NCBI GenBank assembly: GCA_963693315.1
Contig: OY856188.1
Span: forward strand, 3,879,335 to 3,943,334
DNA: 64,000 nt
Origin: Diogma glabrata
Taxonomy: Eukaryota; Arthropoda; Insecta; Diptera; Cylindrotomidae
Direction of reading: 5' to 3'
Positions 1-10,010 of this stretch are shown here, piece by piece; position 1 is the first letter of the stretch, and every line of letters begins with the position of its first letter. Below the pieces are notes generated by a model. The model made no database searches. It was not told the origin of the DNA and saw nothing but the letters and a program-made list of their open reading frames with translations. The translations under genes and the position numbers were made by a program.

Positions 1-1345
1 ACCAAACATAAATTTTTTTAAACAAATAAAACCTTAAGGGGTTAAAACTTCAAAAATGCTGTCTGGCAAGGGCTGAGGAGATATTTTAAAACATGGAATC
101 AAGATTGTCCAGCTGGTCAAAATTCTATGATTGCTTTGACTATTTCAAATGTAATTGGAAAACTTTATACTGAATGGTATATTGTGCCATGAGCTGCACC
201 CCTAGAATTACAAAGAGACAATTAAGAAAAAGGTTATACTGGGATTTTATTAAAACAAGTACTTAAGGGAATAAACCGGTAAAAATTAAATTTAGTGACA
301 AAATGGTTCCGCCAAAATTTAAACCCAGGATAAAACGATGTGTATGAAAGTCTTCCTACAAATCCTCTAGCCCAACACCAAACTCGGACAACTTTAAACT
401 CACAAATTTAACGCTGGGATATAGACATTAAATCGTTAATTCATTCGGTGCAAAATAACCAAACAACAATTCCATCACATCGATACCTGAGCTGACCTAT
501 TAGTGATTCAATGTGGATTTCATTTGAATTATAATCAAGACGAACACAATATCCTCACAACCGCTAATGGTCTCAGAGCCACATACTGAATTTTAAATTG
601 CGTAATATTGATTTTAGTCTCTGCAGAAAATTACGACACCCCGCGTTAGTAGTAGTGTCAGTAAATTAACCTATCACCAGTGCTGACTTTCCGACTAAAT
701 CTGGTATAATATGACGTTTTGATTGTATGCAATTCTCTATCTCTAGCTTTCAAAGTTCATATTTGGTGTAACTCTTTAGATTTTAGAGCTATGAAATCAC
801 AAAAGACGACGCAAAACATTTTCCAGATGGATCAGGGTTATCGACGATTTTTCTCAGTCATTATTAATTCGCCAAGTTCAACGATTCGTGGACATTTACT
901 AAAGATTTATAGAAATCTGCACACTCGTGGCTAATCCGTTACAAAATGCAAGTTTTTGTATCAAAACGGTTCAATTAAGGCAATGGAGTACTGTAACAGT
1001 AGCAGTACTCGAACAATACAAACAAGAATGCTGCCAGACTTTTGGATGTTTCACCATAAAGCTCTCACCTGCAAAAATACTTCAACTTTCTGTATGTAAA
1101 GGATGTCCCAAAAATAACACAAGATGTGAATTTAATAGAAAAACAGTTTTTAGTCTTTGTATTAAATCACAAAGTTTTTTTCATATTAATCGAAATCTCA
1201 TGTTTAGTAGTGATTCCTACCATACGACTCAATACCTTTAAATATCTCTAGATTTCATGTTGACATTTTCTTTTACTATACATTCAGAATAATTAATTAA
1301 CGACGAATAGGTCTAAAAATGCACATTCTGAATAGTATATAGGAA
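1..1345. other. No recognisable feature
   Basis: AT-rich sequence with short open frames (for example 719-1241, plus) that have no recognisable domain, no coherent composition and no splice context. I see no gene or mobile element here that I can support. Confidence 0.6.
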
Positions 1346-1348
1346 AAG

Positions 1349-1422
1349 TGACCTCCGTGGGGCATCGAACTCGGCAACATTGAGTTAAAAGGGTAGAAAT
1401 TTAACCACAGAGCTGACAACGA
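1349..1422 (-). repeat. tRNA-derived SINE head or tRNA pseudogene
   Basis: On the minus strand the stretch reads like a tRNA: an A-box-like TCAGCTCTGTGGTTA is followed about 35 bases later by a B-box-like GAGTTCGATGCC. The arms do not close into a good cloverleaf and no clean anticodon stem can be drawn, so a functional tRNA gene is unlikely. Such A/B boxes are the internal pol III promoter of tRNA-derived SINEs. The body and tail of a SINE are not defined here. Confidence 0.45.
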
Positions 1423-1424
1423 TT

Positions 1425-2439
1425 CCAGCCAATTTTTTTTAGAATTACAAAAACACATAGGTTGGAAAATATCAGATCATGTCAGATTAATTGTCGTTTG
1501 TTCACAAAAGTTGTAATGATTAAAAATAAATTACGCTAAATGGAGAGGTTTTCTGAGTCTTCTTCCACAAATGGTACGTAAAATCCACTACCAACCAATT
1601 AAGTTTATTCATCTCTAGCGTTTTTAAATATTAGATATTTCTGTTTTGCCGATTCGATTCCATTCCAGCTACCGAACAAATAAGTATCAAGAATAAATTT
1701 TTTGAATATTCACAAACAAATAAAATTCTCTTATATAAAAAAGTGAACAATAAATTGTTCAAAAGTAAGGGAACGGAGTTAAATTCATTAAAAATAAGAA
1801 ATGGGGTTTGTCTATTCAAAGGATACCAATGATGTTGAAAAAAGTAGGAAAATACAAAAAATAAAAAAAACGTAAAAGAAAATTTGCATTCTTAATGCGA
1901 TTTATTGAGTGAAAAAATTAGTTTTTCAATTTTTTTTTTGTTATATGCACTTGCGCTTAATCAAGTGAGAAGTGGAAACACTGAAGTAGATAGAACACAA
2001 TTTTGAAAAATTCAATTTGAATGTAAAATGAGAATTTAATAGAATAACATTAAAATATTTAATAATAACGATAATAATTTATATTTAATAGAACAAATAG
2101 GTGAATATGAATGCATTTTTCGGTTTTCTCAATAAAAGGAAATATAATGCCACCTCATATTTATTACTAAAAATTTACCCGTCCTATACTTGGAGAAACT
2201 TGCAGATGATTGTACCAGTATATGAGTCGATGAACTTTTATTGCCGCCAACCTTTTTATTTTCTGTAAATATTTTCACCAAAGGTACTTGAAATATATAC
2301 AGATAAGGTTAGATATTTTGATTCTGAAATGCAATTTTTTTGTTCTCAAAATGGACTTGGTTTCTTAAGATGGACAGATCTACGTTTCAGAAGCACAAGG
2401 AAACCAATGCCGACCAAGGAACATCACAACCATTTCGAC
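1425..2439. other. No recognisable feature
   Basis: AT-rich sequence with homopolymer runs. The minus-strand open frame at 1631-1819 is hydrophobic low-complexity sequence with no recognisable domain. The last 100 bases could be decayed 5' sequence of the BEL/Pao element that follows, but I cannot show it. Confidence 0.5.
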
Positions 2440-2812
2440 AAAATCTTTTCTTTTTCGTTCGGCAAACCCGTAAAAAATGCCGATTGCGCACGATCTTATA
2501 AATTTGCTACCACAATTTTTTTTAACTATGGGGGGGCGGGGGTGGCAACTTGTTTTAGTACACGAGGGTAACCTTGTCCGATAAAAATTTGTCTGCTGTT
2601 GTCGAGTTCGACAATTCAATCATGCCAAGATGTCAATTGTCGGACTCGACAATAGGAGACACATTTTTGTCGGACAAGGTTACCTTCGTGTTCTAATACA
2701 AATTTCCACCCCCTATGGTTAAAAACAAAAATTGGGGTAGTAAATTTACAAGATCGCGGGCAATCGGCATTTTTCGGAGCTTGGCGAACGAAAAAGCGGC
2801 CAAACAGAACAA
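2440..2812. mobile_element. Foldback (palindromic) element, copy 1
   Basis: The left arm (2440-2620) and right arm (2636-2812) are reverse complements. Recognisable blocks include GCCGATTGC with TAAATTTGCTAC on the left and their complements on the right. At the centre is a second, tighter inverted repeat built on CTTGTCCGA, TTGTCGAGT and CCGACAATT, so the whole unit can fold into one long hairpin. The same architecture recurs at 8411-8972 and 34940-35195, which defines a family. It has no coding capacity and is probably a non-autonomous DNA element. It sits beside, and probably inside, the start of BEL/Pao copy A gag. Confidence 0.8.
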
Positions 2813-3088
2813 GAATTACTTCAACGTCGAAATAGACTTCTTCAAGAGGTTCAAACAATGAGAGTTGTCCCACCGGAACAGTCGCAAACAAACATAGGAG
2901 AGGCTCAGCATCCTGAACTTGCTTCATCTCCAGAGCTTCAGCTGGTTCCAACGATCCCTACCTCAACACGTACTTCGATTGATTCTTCAATTTCAAATTT
3001 CGCTTATCATTCTACTCAATCCAATGCTACATTACCCACCAGTTCATCACAAAGTCGTTTCAACAATTACACTGTGCGACAGCCAAAA
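2813..3088 (+). pseudogene. BEL/Pao copy A, gag N-terminal fragment
   Basis: The plus-strand frame is open across this stretch and encodes a Gln/Glu-rich, coiled-coil-like start followed by a Ser/Thr/Pro-rich linker, as is usual upstream of the BEL/Pao gag core. It stops where the TIR element begins (3089). Similar Ser/Thr/Pro-rich sequence resumes at 8279-8410, and the conserved gag core follows after 8973, so I read the pieces as one gag gene split by insertions. The assignment rests on position and composition, since this part of gag evolves fast. Confidence 0.55.
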
Positions 3089-3339
3089 TCCGCTGGGGTT
3101 CTGACTACCGGGAAAAGTTATATCGGTAAAAAAAAAGTTTTACGTGTCCCGGCGTTTCGCTGCGTCACGTCTAGGAATCAAGATATATCGATTTGAAGTT
3201 AGTAAGTATCATATAGGAGAAATTGTCACGTTTGGGGTTCATTTTTTGACATAACTCGAGAACGACTAGTACGATTTTGCTGAAACAAATTTAGAAATTA
3301 AGAGAAATTATTTTACAATTCCTTTAATCTACTGATATA

Positions 3340-3850
3340 TTATACTGAAAAAGTAACGAAAAAATAAACAAATTAAAATTAAATAAATAAGAAATACAAA
3401 AATAAAATAAATAAATAAATAAAATAAATAAATAAATAAATAAGTAAAATAAAAAAATAATAAAAATAATAAAATAAAAATATTATAAAAATATTTAATA
3501 AATAAATAATGTATAAATAATAAAAAAATTATAAACAAATAATAAATAAACAATAAAAAATAATAATAAATAATAAATAATAATAACAAACAATGAATAA
3601 TAAATAATAATAATAAATAATAATAATAATAGTAATAAATAATAATAAATAATAATGATAATAAATAACAATAATAATAAACAATAATAATAATAATAAT
3701 AAATAATAATAAAAATATAATAAAAATATAAAATAAAATTATACTAAGAATAATAAAATAAAATAAAATAAAATAAATAAATAAAAATTAAAAAATTAAA
3801 AATAGAAAATAATAAAGAAAAAAGTAAAAAAAAATAAAATTAATACACAA
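3340..3850. repeat. AAT-rich low-complexity tract
   Basis: About 500 bases consist almost entirely of AAT, AAAT and AATAA units in imperfect array, inside the TIR element. The minus-strand open frame across it (3329-3589) is an artefact of this composition. Confidence 0.9.
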
Positions 3851-4379
3851 AGCCACATAGACACATGTCCAAATACATTTAAAACAATAAATTTTGGAGT
3901 TTATTCCAGTAAAAATATTAAAAAAAAAATTTCTATGAAAAATCAATATTCTTGTCAAAATGAGATACCTTTAGTTAATTGTGAATAAAAGCTAAATGCG
4001 TTCATCGATTTTCATGATCTATGTCAGCGGTTCTTAAACTTTTTTGTATTGCGACCCCAAATTTTAAATGTCGTATTTTGGCGACCCCCAACCTATATTT
4101 TTTTTGACGTTACCCGTTAAATCGTTATTCAAAATAAAACGTTTAAACAACAAATACTATTTTATTTGCAGCTGATATAAAAATAAAAATTAATAACAAT
4201 TTCTAGTTATAGTAAATATTAAATTAAACAAAAACTTAAAATAAAATAAACAGCATTTTCTAGTTATAACAATATGAAAATTAATAAAAAAATATGGAGG
4301 GGCTGAAATCTCACAGCTCTGAGATATCAAGACTTCGGTCTGGGTAAAGATTTTTGATATAGTTTAAATTAAATAAATT

Positions 4380-4745
4380 CAAACTTTTTCAAAATTCCAA
4401 AAATATTCTAAAACTTAGAATGAAATCAAATATTTAAACTTTTTCTAAATTCCGATAATATGCCAAAAATTCTTAAAAATTCAAACTTTTCCAAAATTCT
4501 AAAAATATTGCAAAAGTTATTACAAAATCAAAAATTAAAACTTTTTTCAAAATTCCAAAAATTATAATAAAATCAAAAATTAAAAATTTTTCAAAATTCT
4601 AAAAGTATTCCAAAAATTCTTACAAAATCAAAAATTAAAACTTTTTCCGAAATTCTAAAAATATTGCAAAAATTATAACAAAATCAAAAATACAAACTTT
4701 TTCAAAATTCCAAAAATATTTCAAAAACTATAACAAATTCAAAAA
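4380..4745. repeat. Short-period AT-rich tandem array
   Basis: A degenerate unit recurs about six times: an AAACTTTTTC-AAATTCC-AAAATATT block followed by a CAAAAATTATTACAAAATC block. Spacing varies, so it is a decayed tandem array. Confidence 0.65.
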
Positions 4746-4789
4746 TTTCCATGTTCAATCTCATTTTCAATTACATTACGTCATAAAAA

Positions 4790-5310
4790 CAGCTACATTT
4801 TCTTTTCCAAAAAATTGGCTAAAAAATAACTGAAATCATTTTTTGACACACTTGACAACATTTTTTTGACAAACTTATAATGCCATAATTCTCAATAATA
4901 ATAATAAAATTTCATTTCGAGCAAACAATTTTATTTTTTCCAAAAAATTGGGTAAAAAATAAATAAAAATCTCTCTTTTGACACACTTGACAACATTTTT
5001 TTTGACAAACTTATAATGCCATAATTCTCAATAATAATAATAAAAGTTCAATTCAAACAAACAATTTTATTTTTTTCCAAAAAGTTGGGTAAAAAAATAA
5101 ATAAAAATCTTTCTTTTGACACACTTGACAACATTTTTTTGACAAACTTATAATGCCATAATTCTCAATAATAATAATAAAACCGAAGTAGTTTCATTTC
5201 AAACAACAATTAATTTTATTTTTTTTCCAAAAAATTAGGTAAAAAAATAAATAAAATTTTTCTTTTGACACACTTGACAACATTTTTTTGACAAACTTAT
5301 AATGCAATAA
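4790..5310. repeat. Tandem repeat, ~135-149 bp unit, four copies
   Basis: The block TTGACACACTTGACAACA starts at 4843, 4978, 5116 and 5265, giving periods of 135, 138 and 149 bases. Each unit also carries ACAAACTTATAATGC and a TCCAAAAA block with small differences. Confidence 0.85.
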
Positions 5311-6189
5311 TCTAGTTTTTGATTTCACATACCAATCCCGACCATCAAGATTTCCCCAAATTTAATGTTCCTACTCGTAATCACTTAAAATGAACGTTTT
5401 TTAAGCCAAAAATATGAAAATTTGCTATTTTTGACACACATAATGATTTTTTTGACACACTTCCAGTAAAGTTATCGAACTCAGCGTCCTTTCGGACCTG
5501 TATCTTGTGAATACCTATTTTTAGAAAAAAAAATTTTTGAAATCCCTTCCCTGCAGTGTAGGTAATGACGGCGGCCGGCCGACAGACAGACATACATTTT
5601 TTTTTTTTGCTTTTTTAGAATCAGGAGGTCCTAAAACGTCGAGAAATGTCAAAAAAAGTGGGGGTACAAATTTCACTTTGAGCTCATGAATGTAATACTT
5701 AGGTCTTTCAGACCGAAGTAATAAAGATTAATAATTCCTTTTCTAGTTATATTATTAAGTATTCAAATAAATAAAACATTAATCAAATATTTTTAATGTG
5801 TGCTTACTTTTTAGAGCAAAGTAGCCTTAATTGTGGCTCGATTTCCGAAAGCGCTGGTCTCAATACATTTTCAATATTGCGCAATTGAGAGTGATACTTT
5901 GATTTAATATATAATAAGGATGAAAATACATTTTCGCACAAATATGTGGTGGAAATGGCAAAATTATTTGTACTGTCATTTCAGACGAACATGGATACTC
6001 TCTTTTAATTGACAACTAAATATGTTCAGGTATTTGATTCTTAAATAGTGCCTTCAAACTACTATCGCAGGATAGTTCAGTAAATTCTTCTTGTGCTTTT
6101 ATGTCCAGATGTTGTATATCTTTAAGTTTTATATTAAAAGCTGAATTATCATCCAATGGTGTTGTGAAATATTGAATTCAGAAGAATAG

Positions 6190-6320
6190 TATATTACATA
6201 TCTAGAGTTGTAAATAGCATTTTACATGCGAGGGAAAATTTTACGCACAAGACGCGTAGCGTCGAGTGCAGAATCTTCACGAGCATGGAAAATGCTTTAC
6301 AACTCGAGATTTGTTATATA
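6190..6320. mobile_element. Small palindromic element (MITE-like)
   Basis: About 40 bases at 6190-6230 and at 6280-6320 are reverse complements; both arms contain GAGTTGTAAA followed by a GCATTTT-like block. It lies between transposase blocks of the hAT, and there is no coding capacity. Confidence 0.6.
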
Positions 6321-6513
6321 CTTTTTCTACGACTTTGTTTTAATGCCCAAACGCATATAATTACTTGAAAAAATGAACTACTAATTATAAATTAAATGCA
6401 AATAGTTTACAAATTGTGGTAGGCTTTGCATTATTCTGTGTCAAAATGAATTGAAATATTTAATTTTTAAAAATCAAATTTTTCTTTAAATAAAAATTTT
6501 TCTTTTTATTAAA

Positions 6514-6586
6514 AGCGTGCGGTAATATATATATGAAAATCCCGGTAATATATATATATGAAAATATATGAAACTTACCGCACGCT
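6514..6586. repeat. Short inverted repeat with TA-rich loop
   Basis: AGCGTGCGGTAA (6514-6525) is matched by its exact complement at 6575-6586, enclosing two TATATATATGAAAAT units. It could form a hairpin or be a tiny MITE. Confidence 0.55.
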
Positions 6587-7862
6587 ATTTGAAATAATCA
6601 ATATACATGTCATGGATAGTGTGATGTAATTTATAATTTACTGTGATAGGAGTAGAAAAAAATATTTTTCAAACTCAGTTTCAAGGGCTGAAAGATGAGA
6701 TACAATTAGATTTTTTATATCGGATACATTCAATTCATTTTCGTCAATAAAATCCATTGTATATACTGAAACGCATGTCAATCTGATTTTTTCTAAATTT
6801 AGCTTACACACATTAAGCTTCTGAACGAATCCCTTAATTTTATCGTACAAATTAATAATATTTGTATGTTTACCTTGCAAGGATAAATTCAACTCGTTAA
6901 GTTTGTTGAGAATATCAATCAAATAACATAATTTTAACATAAAGCTTTCGTCACAAAAAAGATCTGCCATAGTTGAATTCATTCCTATCAAAAATAATCT
7001 TATTTAGTCTTTTAACACCAAAACTCTTTCCAAACTTTTGCCTCTTGATAGCCATCTAACTTCAGCGTGCATAAAGAGATTTTTATAATTTGATCCCATA
7101 TCCTTACAGAGTTGGGAAAAAGACGACTATTAAGTGCGCGGCATTACACATACAACATTCAAAACATGATATTAATCAGGCGAAAGTTTTTTGCTCACTA
7201 ATGCCTCACGATGAATCATACAATGGGTAACTGTCATTTTTGAACCACCTAGCAGTTGCTTAATTCGTCCGAAAAGCCCATTTAGTTTACCTGTTATTGC
7301 AGCGGCACCATCACTACAGACGCCCACGCAGTGCCCCCATAACACCTGATATTCTTTAAAAAAATTGGTCAGTACATTAAAAATATTCTCGTCAGTCGCT
7401 CGGTCTTCAAGTAGGAAACAAAACAATAAGTCTTCATAATAAATTTTTGACAATTATTAATGTCAAAATGATTGATTTATGTATTCAATAAATGATAAAT
7501 GTCATTAGAAAACGTGTATCGACCGTCATTTATGTGTAAATTACACAAGATTGCTAAATGGAAAACCAAACAAATGTATATAAATATAAAAGAAAACGAT
7601 CCGACTACAAAATTGTTTTGTGGATTGTGGAATGTCACCAAAAGACTAGTGAAAACTTTAGAAAATTTAAAATATCATCCAATTCTAAAACCTTGAAAAA
7701 TGAATTCAAAAACATTGCAAAGTTTATTAATTTAAGACTTATATACAGATAGAAATTTTAGCGTAGTTGTTTTAAATTGGGAATTTCTCGCGACCCCAAT
7801 GAAAAAGTCTAACGACCCCAGTTGGGGTCGCGACCCCTAGTTTAAGAAACGCTGATCTATGT

Positions 7863-8034
7863 CTCGTTTTGTACACAGATTATGTGACTTTACGTCAAAG
7901 TAATAAGACCTGACACTTTTCTCCGTTTTGAATTTTTCATGATTTTTTAAAATACAATTTTTTTATTTTTTAGGCAAAAAATTATTTTTTTTCTTCATAC
8001 ATTTATTTATAACTGCGAAACTATTGATTGTGTA
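7863..8034. other. TIR-element internal sequence
   Basis: AT-rich sequence between the hAT target duplication and the right inverted end of the outer TIR element. No coding signal. Confidence 0.5.
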
Positions 8035-8278
8035 AGGAAATAGTGTGTTAGTAGATTAAAAGAATTGTAATTCTTAATTTTTCTAAATTTGTTTCAGTAA
8101 AATAGGAGTAGTCGTTCTCGAGTTATGTTCCCAAAACGTTACTATTTCCCCTATATGATACATGCTAGCTTCAAATCTATATATCTCGATCCCTAGACGT
8201 GACCCAGTGAAACGCCGGGACACGTATAACTTTTTTTTAACCGATATAACTTTTCCCGGTAGTCAGAACCCTAGCGGA

Positions 8279-8410
8279 TCACAGACCCCTACCATTTGTC
8301 GCAAAGTGTTATGTTCCATCATCAGTAACAAGCGTTCAAAACATAATGACTCAATCAACTTCTACTAGGCCAACTGTTTTGCCAAGCGTGCCAACAAGGA
8401 TGTCTCAATA
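8279..8410 (+). pseudogene. BEL/Pao copy A, gag linker fragment
   Basis: An open plus-strand stretch rich in Ser, Thr and Pro lies between the right end of the TIR element and the second foldback element. It is most simply a continuation of the gag piece at 2813-3088. No domain is recognisable in this part of gag. Confidence 0.5.
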
Positions 8411-8972
8411 GTCCCTAGGCCTTCAACTACATAATTTTCTGATTACCACATATTTTATTCTTCGTGATGCGCCTGTCCTTGACGAGCCCGAAAACATTTG
8501 TTCTGCGATTTTTTTCAAATCGGCCGCTTTTGCTTTCGGCAAGCTCCGAAAAATGCCGATTGCCCGCGATCTTGTAAATTTGCTACCACATTTATTTTTT
8601 TTAACTGTGGAGGTTGGAAATTTGGTTTAGAATACGAGGGTAAGCTTGTCCAACCAAAATGTGTTTGCTATTGTCGAGTCCGACAACTGACAAATGGATG
8701 TTTGGGTTGTCGGACTAGACAATAGCAGACAAATTTTTGTCGGACAAGGTTACCCTTGTGTTCTAAATCAAATTTCCAACCCCCATAGTTAAAAAAAACA
8801 AAAATTTACAAGATCCCAGGCAATCGGCATTTTTCGGAGCTTGCCGAAAGCAAAAGCGGCCGATTTGAAAAAAATCGCAGAACAAATGTTTTCGGGCTCG
8901 TCAAGGATAGGCGCCTCACGGAGTATAAAATATGTGGTAATCAGAAAATTATGTAGGTGAAGGCCCAGGGAC
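8411..8972. mobile_element. Foldback (palindromic) element, copy 2, full length
   Basis: Nearly the whole 562 bases form one hairpin. The left end GTCCCTAGGCCTTC is matched by the complement of the right end GAAGGCCCAGGGAC, and the arms run about 250 bases each through a TTTTGCTTTCGGCAAGCTCC block. The nested core (about 8640-8755) repeats CTTGTCC, TTGTCGAGTCCGACA and its complement. Both ends are flanked by TA (AATAGTCCC and GGGACTACA), which would fit a TA target duplication of Tc1/mariner-type elements. This copy gives the true borders of the family seen also at 2440-2812 and 34940-35195. It splits BEL/Pao copy A gag. Confidence 0.88.
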
Positions 8973-10010
8973 TACAAGGTTTTTCTCTTAATCCATATGC
9001 AATGTCCTTTGGGATTGTTCCAACGTTTCAAGGCCAACAATCAATGAGAGACAGTTTTCCATATCCAGTGTTGTTGCAAAACAGAGAAAAACTTTACCTG
9101 TCCACAGACCACATTCAAGCTCGCAAAGTGACTTCTGAAGATCTGCCAAAATATTCTGGAGCATTTTGACAATGGCCAATTTTTTTATCAAGTTACGCAA
9201 CAAGCACATTAACGTGTAACTTCGATGACATGGAGAACTTAATTCGACTACAAAATTCATTAACTGGTGAAGCAAGAACAAGCGTTGAAGGTATGCTTAC
9301 TCTACCTGCAAACGTTCCATATGTCCTTCGTCGTCTTTGGACCTTGTATGGTCAAGCAAATGACCTCATCAGAGAGTTAGTGGTTGAGATTATAAAGTTA
9401 AGCTTCGATGAAAAATCCAAATTCTATACTTAAATTTGGTACTCAAGTTCACAACATAATAGTCACTATGAAGACAGCTGGAATGGTGGATCACTTACGA
9501 GATCCAATGATGTTGGACAAACTTAAAGAACGACTCCAAGTCGAGCTTCAGATGCAATGGGAAATTGTTGCACAACAAATAGTGTACCCAACTCTTGAAC
9601 ACTATGATAACTGGATTGATAATCTCGCCATGGTCGCCTCAAGAGTGGCTTCAACTAGTTTCGACAAACCAAAGCAACAAACCTCGAGGGTAAACGTTCA
9701 CTCAGAAGATTCAAAACCCAAAATTGATTCTTGCTTTGGATGTCAAGGAGATTGCAGGTCACTTGAGAAGTATAGTACTTTTGTTTCAATGAACCGCAAT
9801 TAAAGGTGGGAGGTTGCCAAGGAAAAGCATTTATGTTTCCGATGTCTTGTGAAACACAATGGTAAATGTACGGAAAAGTCAAGATGTAGTGTTCAAGGCT
9901 GTGATAAGCGACATCATAAGTTATTACTCAACTTTGAGACCTCCAATTCCAGTTCAACCGAAAAGAAGTCAGATAATGAAAAACCTTCAACGTCTTAATG
10001 TGGCGTTCAG
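8973..10010 (+). pseudogene. BEL/Pao copy A, gag core and zinc knuckle
   Basis: After the foldback element the gag core appears in three frames: KYSGA, then WPIF, then ENLIRLQNSLTGEAR (9231-9290), which are the hallmark blocks of BEL/Pao gag capsid. A CCHC-type zinc-knuckle region follows at about 9820-9920 with CFRCLVKHNGKC and CSVQGCDKRHHKLL. Frameshifts lie near 9165 and 9410-9430, and stop codons near 9801 and 9998. Gag would package the element RNA. The copy is defective. It is placed directly upstream of, and in the same direction as, the pol region. Confidence 0.85.

Larger units (their letters stand above)
4332..5719. mobile_element. Possible nested element with 11-bp inverted ends
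   Basis: ACTTCGGTCTG at 4332-4342 is matched by its exact complement CAGACCGAAGT at 5709-5719. The enclosed 1.39 kb holds two tandem-repeat arrays and a GC-rich GGCGGCCGGCCGACAGACAG patch (5569-5588). No target duplication is obvious, and the inverted ends are short, so this could be chance or part of the host hAT. Confidence 0.4.
5790..7453 (-). pseudogene. hAT transposase (ZBED5-like), broken
   Basis: Reading right to left, recognisable pieces are: 7453-7172 with SDGAAAITGK and THCMIHREALVSKKL, the RNase-H-like core with the CxxH-type helix; about 7100-7010 with HAEVRWLSRGK; 6991-6638 with KLNELNLSLQGK; about 6105-5950 with ELSCDSSL and LPFP; and a last piece to about 5800 resembling the hAT C-terminal dimerisation region. 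Order and motifs match the ZBED5/SCAND3-like hAT transposases common in arthropods and vertebrates. The N-terminal BED zinc finger is not visible, and frameshifts plus a small palindromic insertion (6190-6320) separate the pieces. It cannot encode an active enzyme. Confidence 0.85.
4025..7854 (-). mobile_element. hAT DNA transposon, ZBED5-like type, with perfect 8-bp target duplication
   Basis: The element starts CAGCGGTTCTTAAACT and ends with the complement of CAGCGTTTCTTAAACT, followed inward on both sides by GCGACCCC. These are typical hAT inverted ends of the kind that begin CAG-GGTTCT-AAACT. It is flanked on both sides by ATCTATGT (4017-4024 and 7855-7862), a perfect 8-bp target duplication as expected for hAT. 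The minus strand carries a broken transposase at 5790-7453. The rest is filled by tandem repeats and small palindromic elements, so the copy is long dead although its borders are intact. It is inserted in the TIR element at 3089-8278. Confidence 0.92.
3089..8278. mobile_element. TIR element (~240-bp inverted ends) carrying a nested hAT
   Basis: The left end (3089 to about 3345) and the right end (about 8035 to 8278) are reverse complements over roughly 240 bases. Shared blocks include TTCTGACTACCGGGAAAAG at the tips, then GTGTCCCGGCGTTTC, and CTGAAACAAATTTAGAAA further in. Without the nested 3.83-kb hAT the element is about 1.36 kb and has no coding capacity; its core is AAT-rich. Both flanks are BEL/Pao gag-like sequence, so it landed in copy A. 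No target site duplication is evident and I cannot assign the superfamily. Confidence 0.75.

Noticed and set aside
719..1241. Two overlapping plus-strand open frames of 71 and 104 codons
   Set aside because: No domain, no splice context, and composition typical of random AT-rich sequence.
1349..1422. Functional tRNA gene
   Set aside because: Boxes A and B are present, but the stems do not pair well and there is no clear anticodon arm.
3329..3589. Minus-strand 86-codon frame rich in Phe, Leu, Ile and Tyr
   Set aside because: Produced entirely by the AAT/AAAT low-complexity tract.
3340..3850. Repeat array considered as a CRISPR
   Set aside because: Units are 3-4 bases with no spacers, and the genome is eukaryotic.
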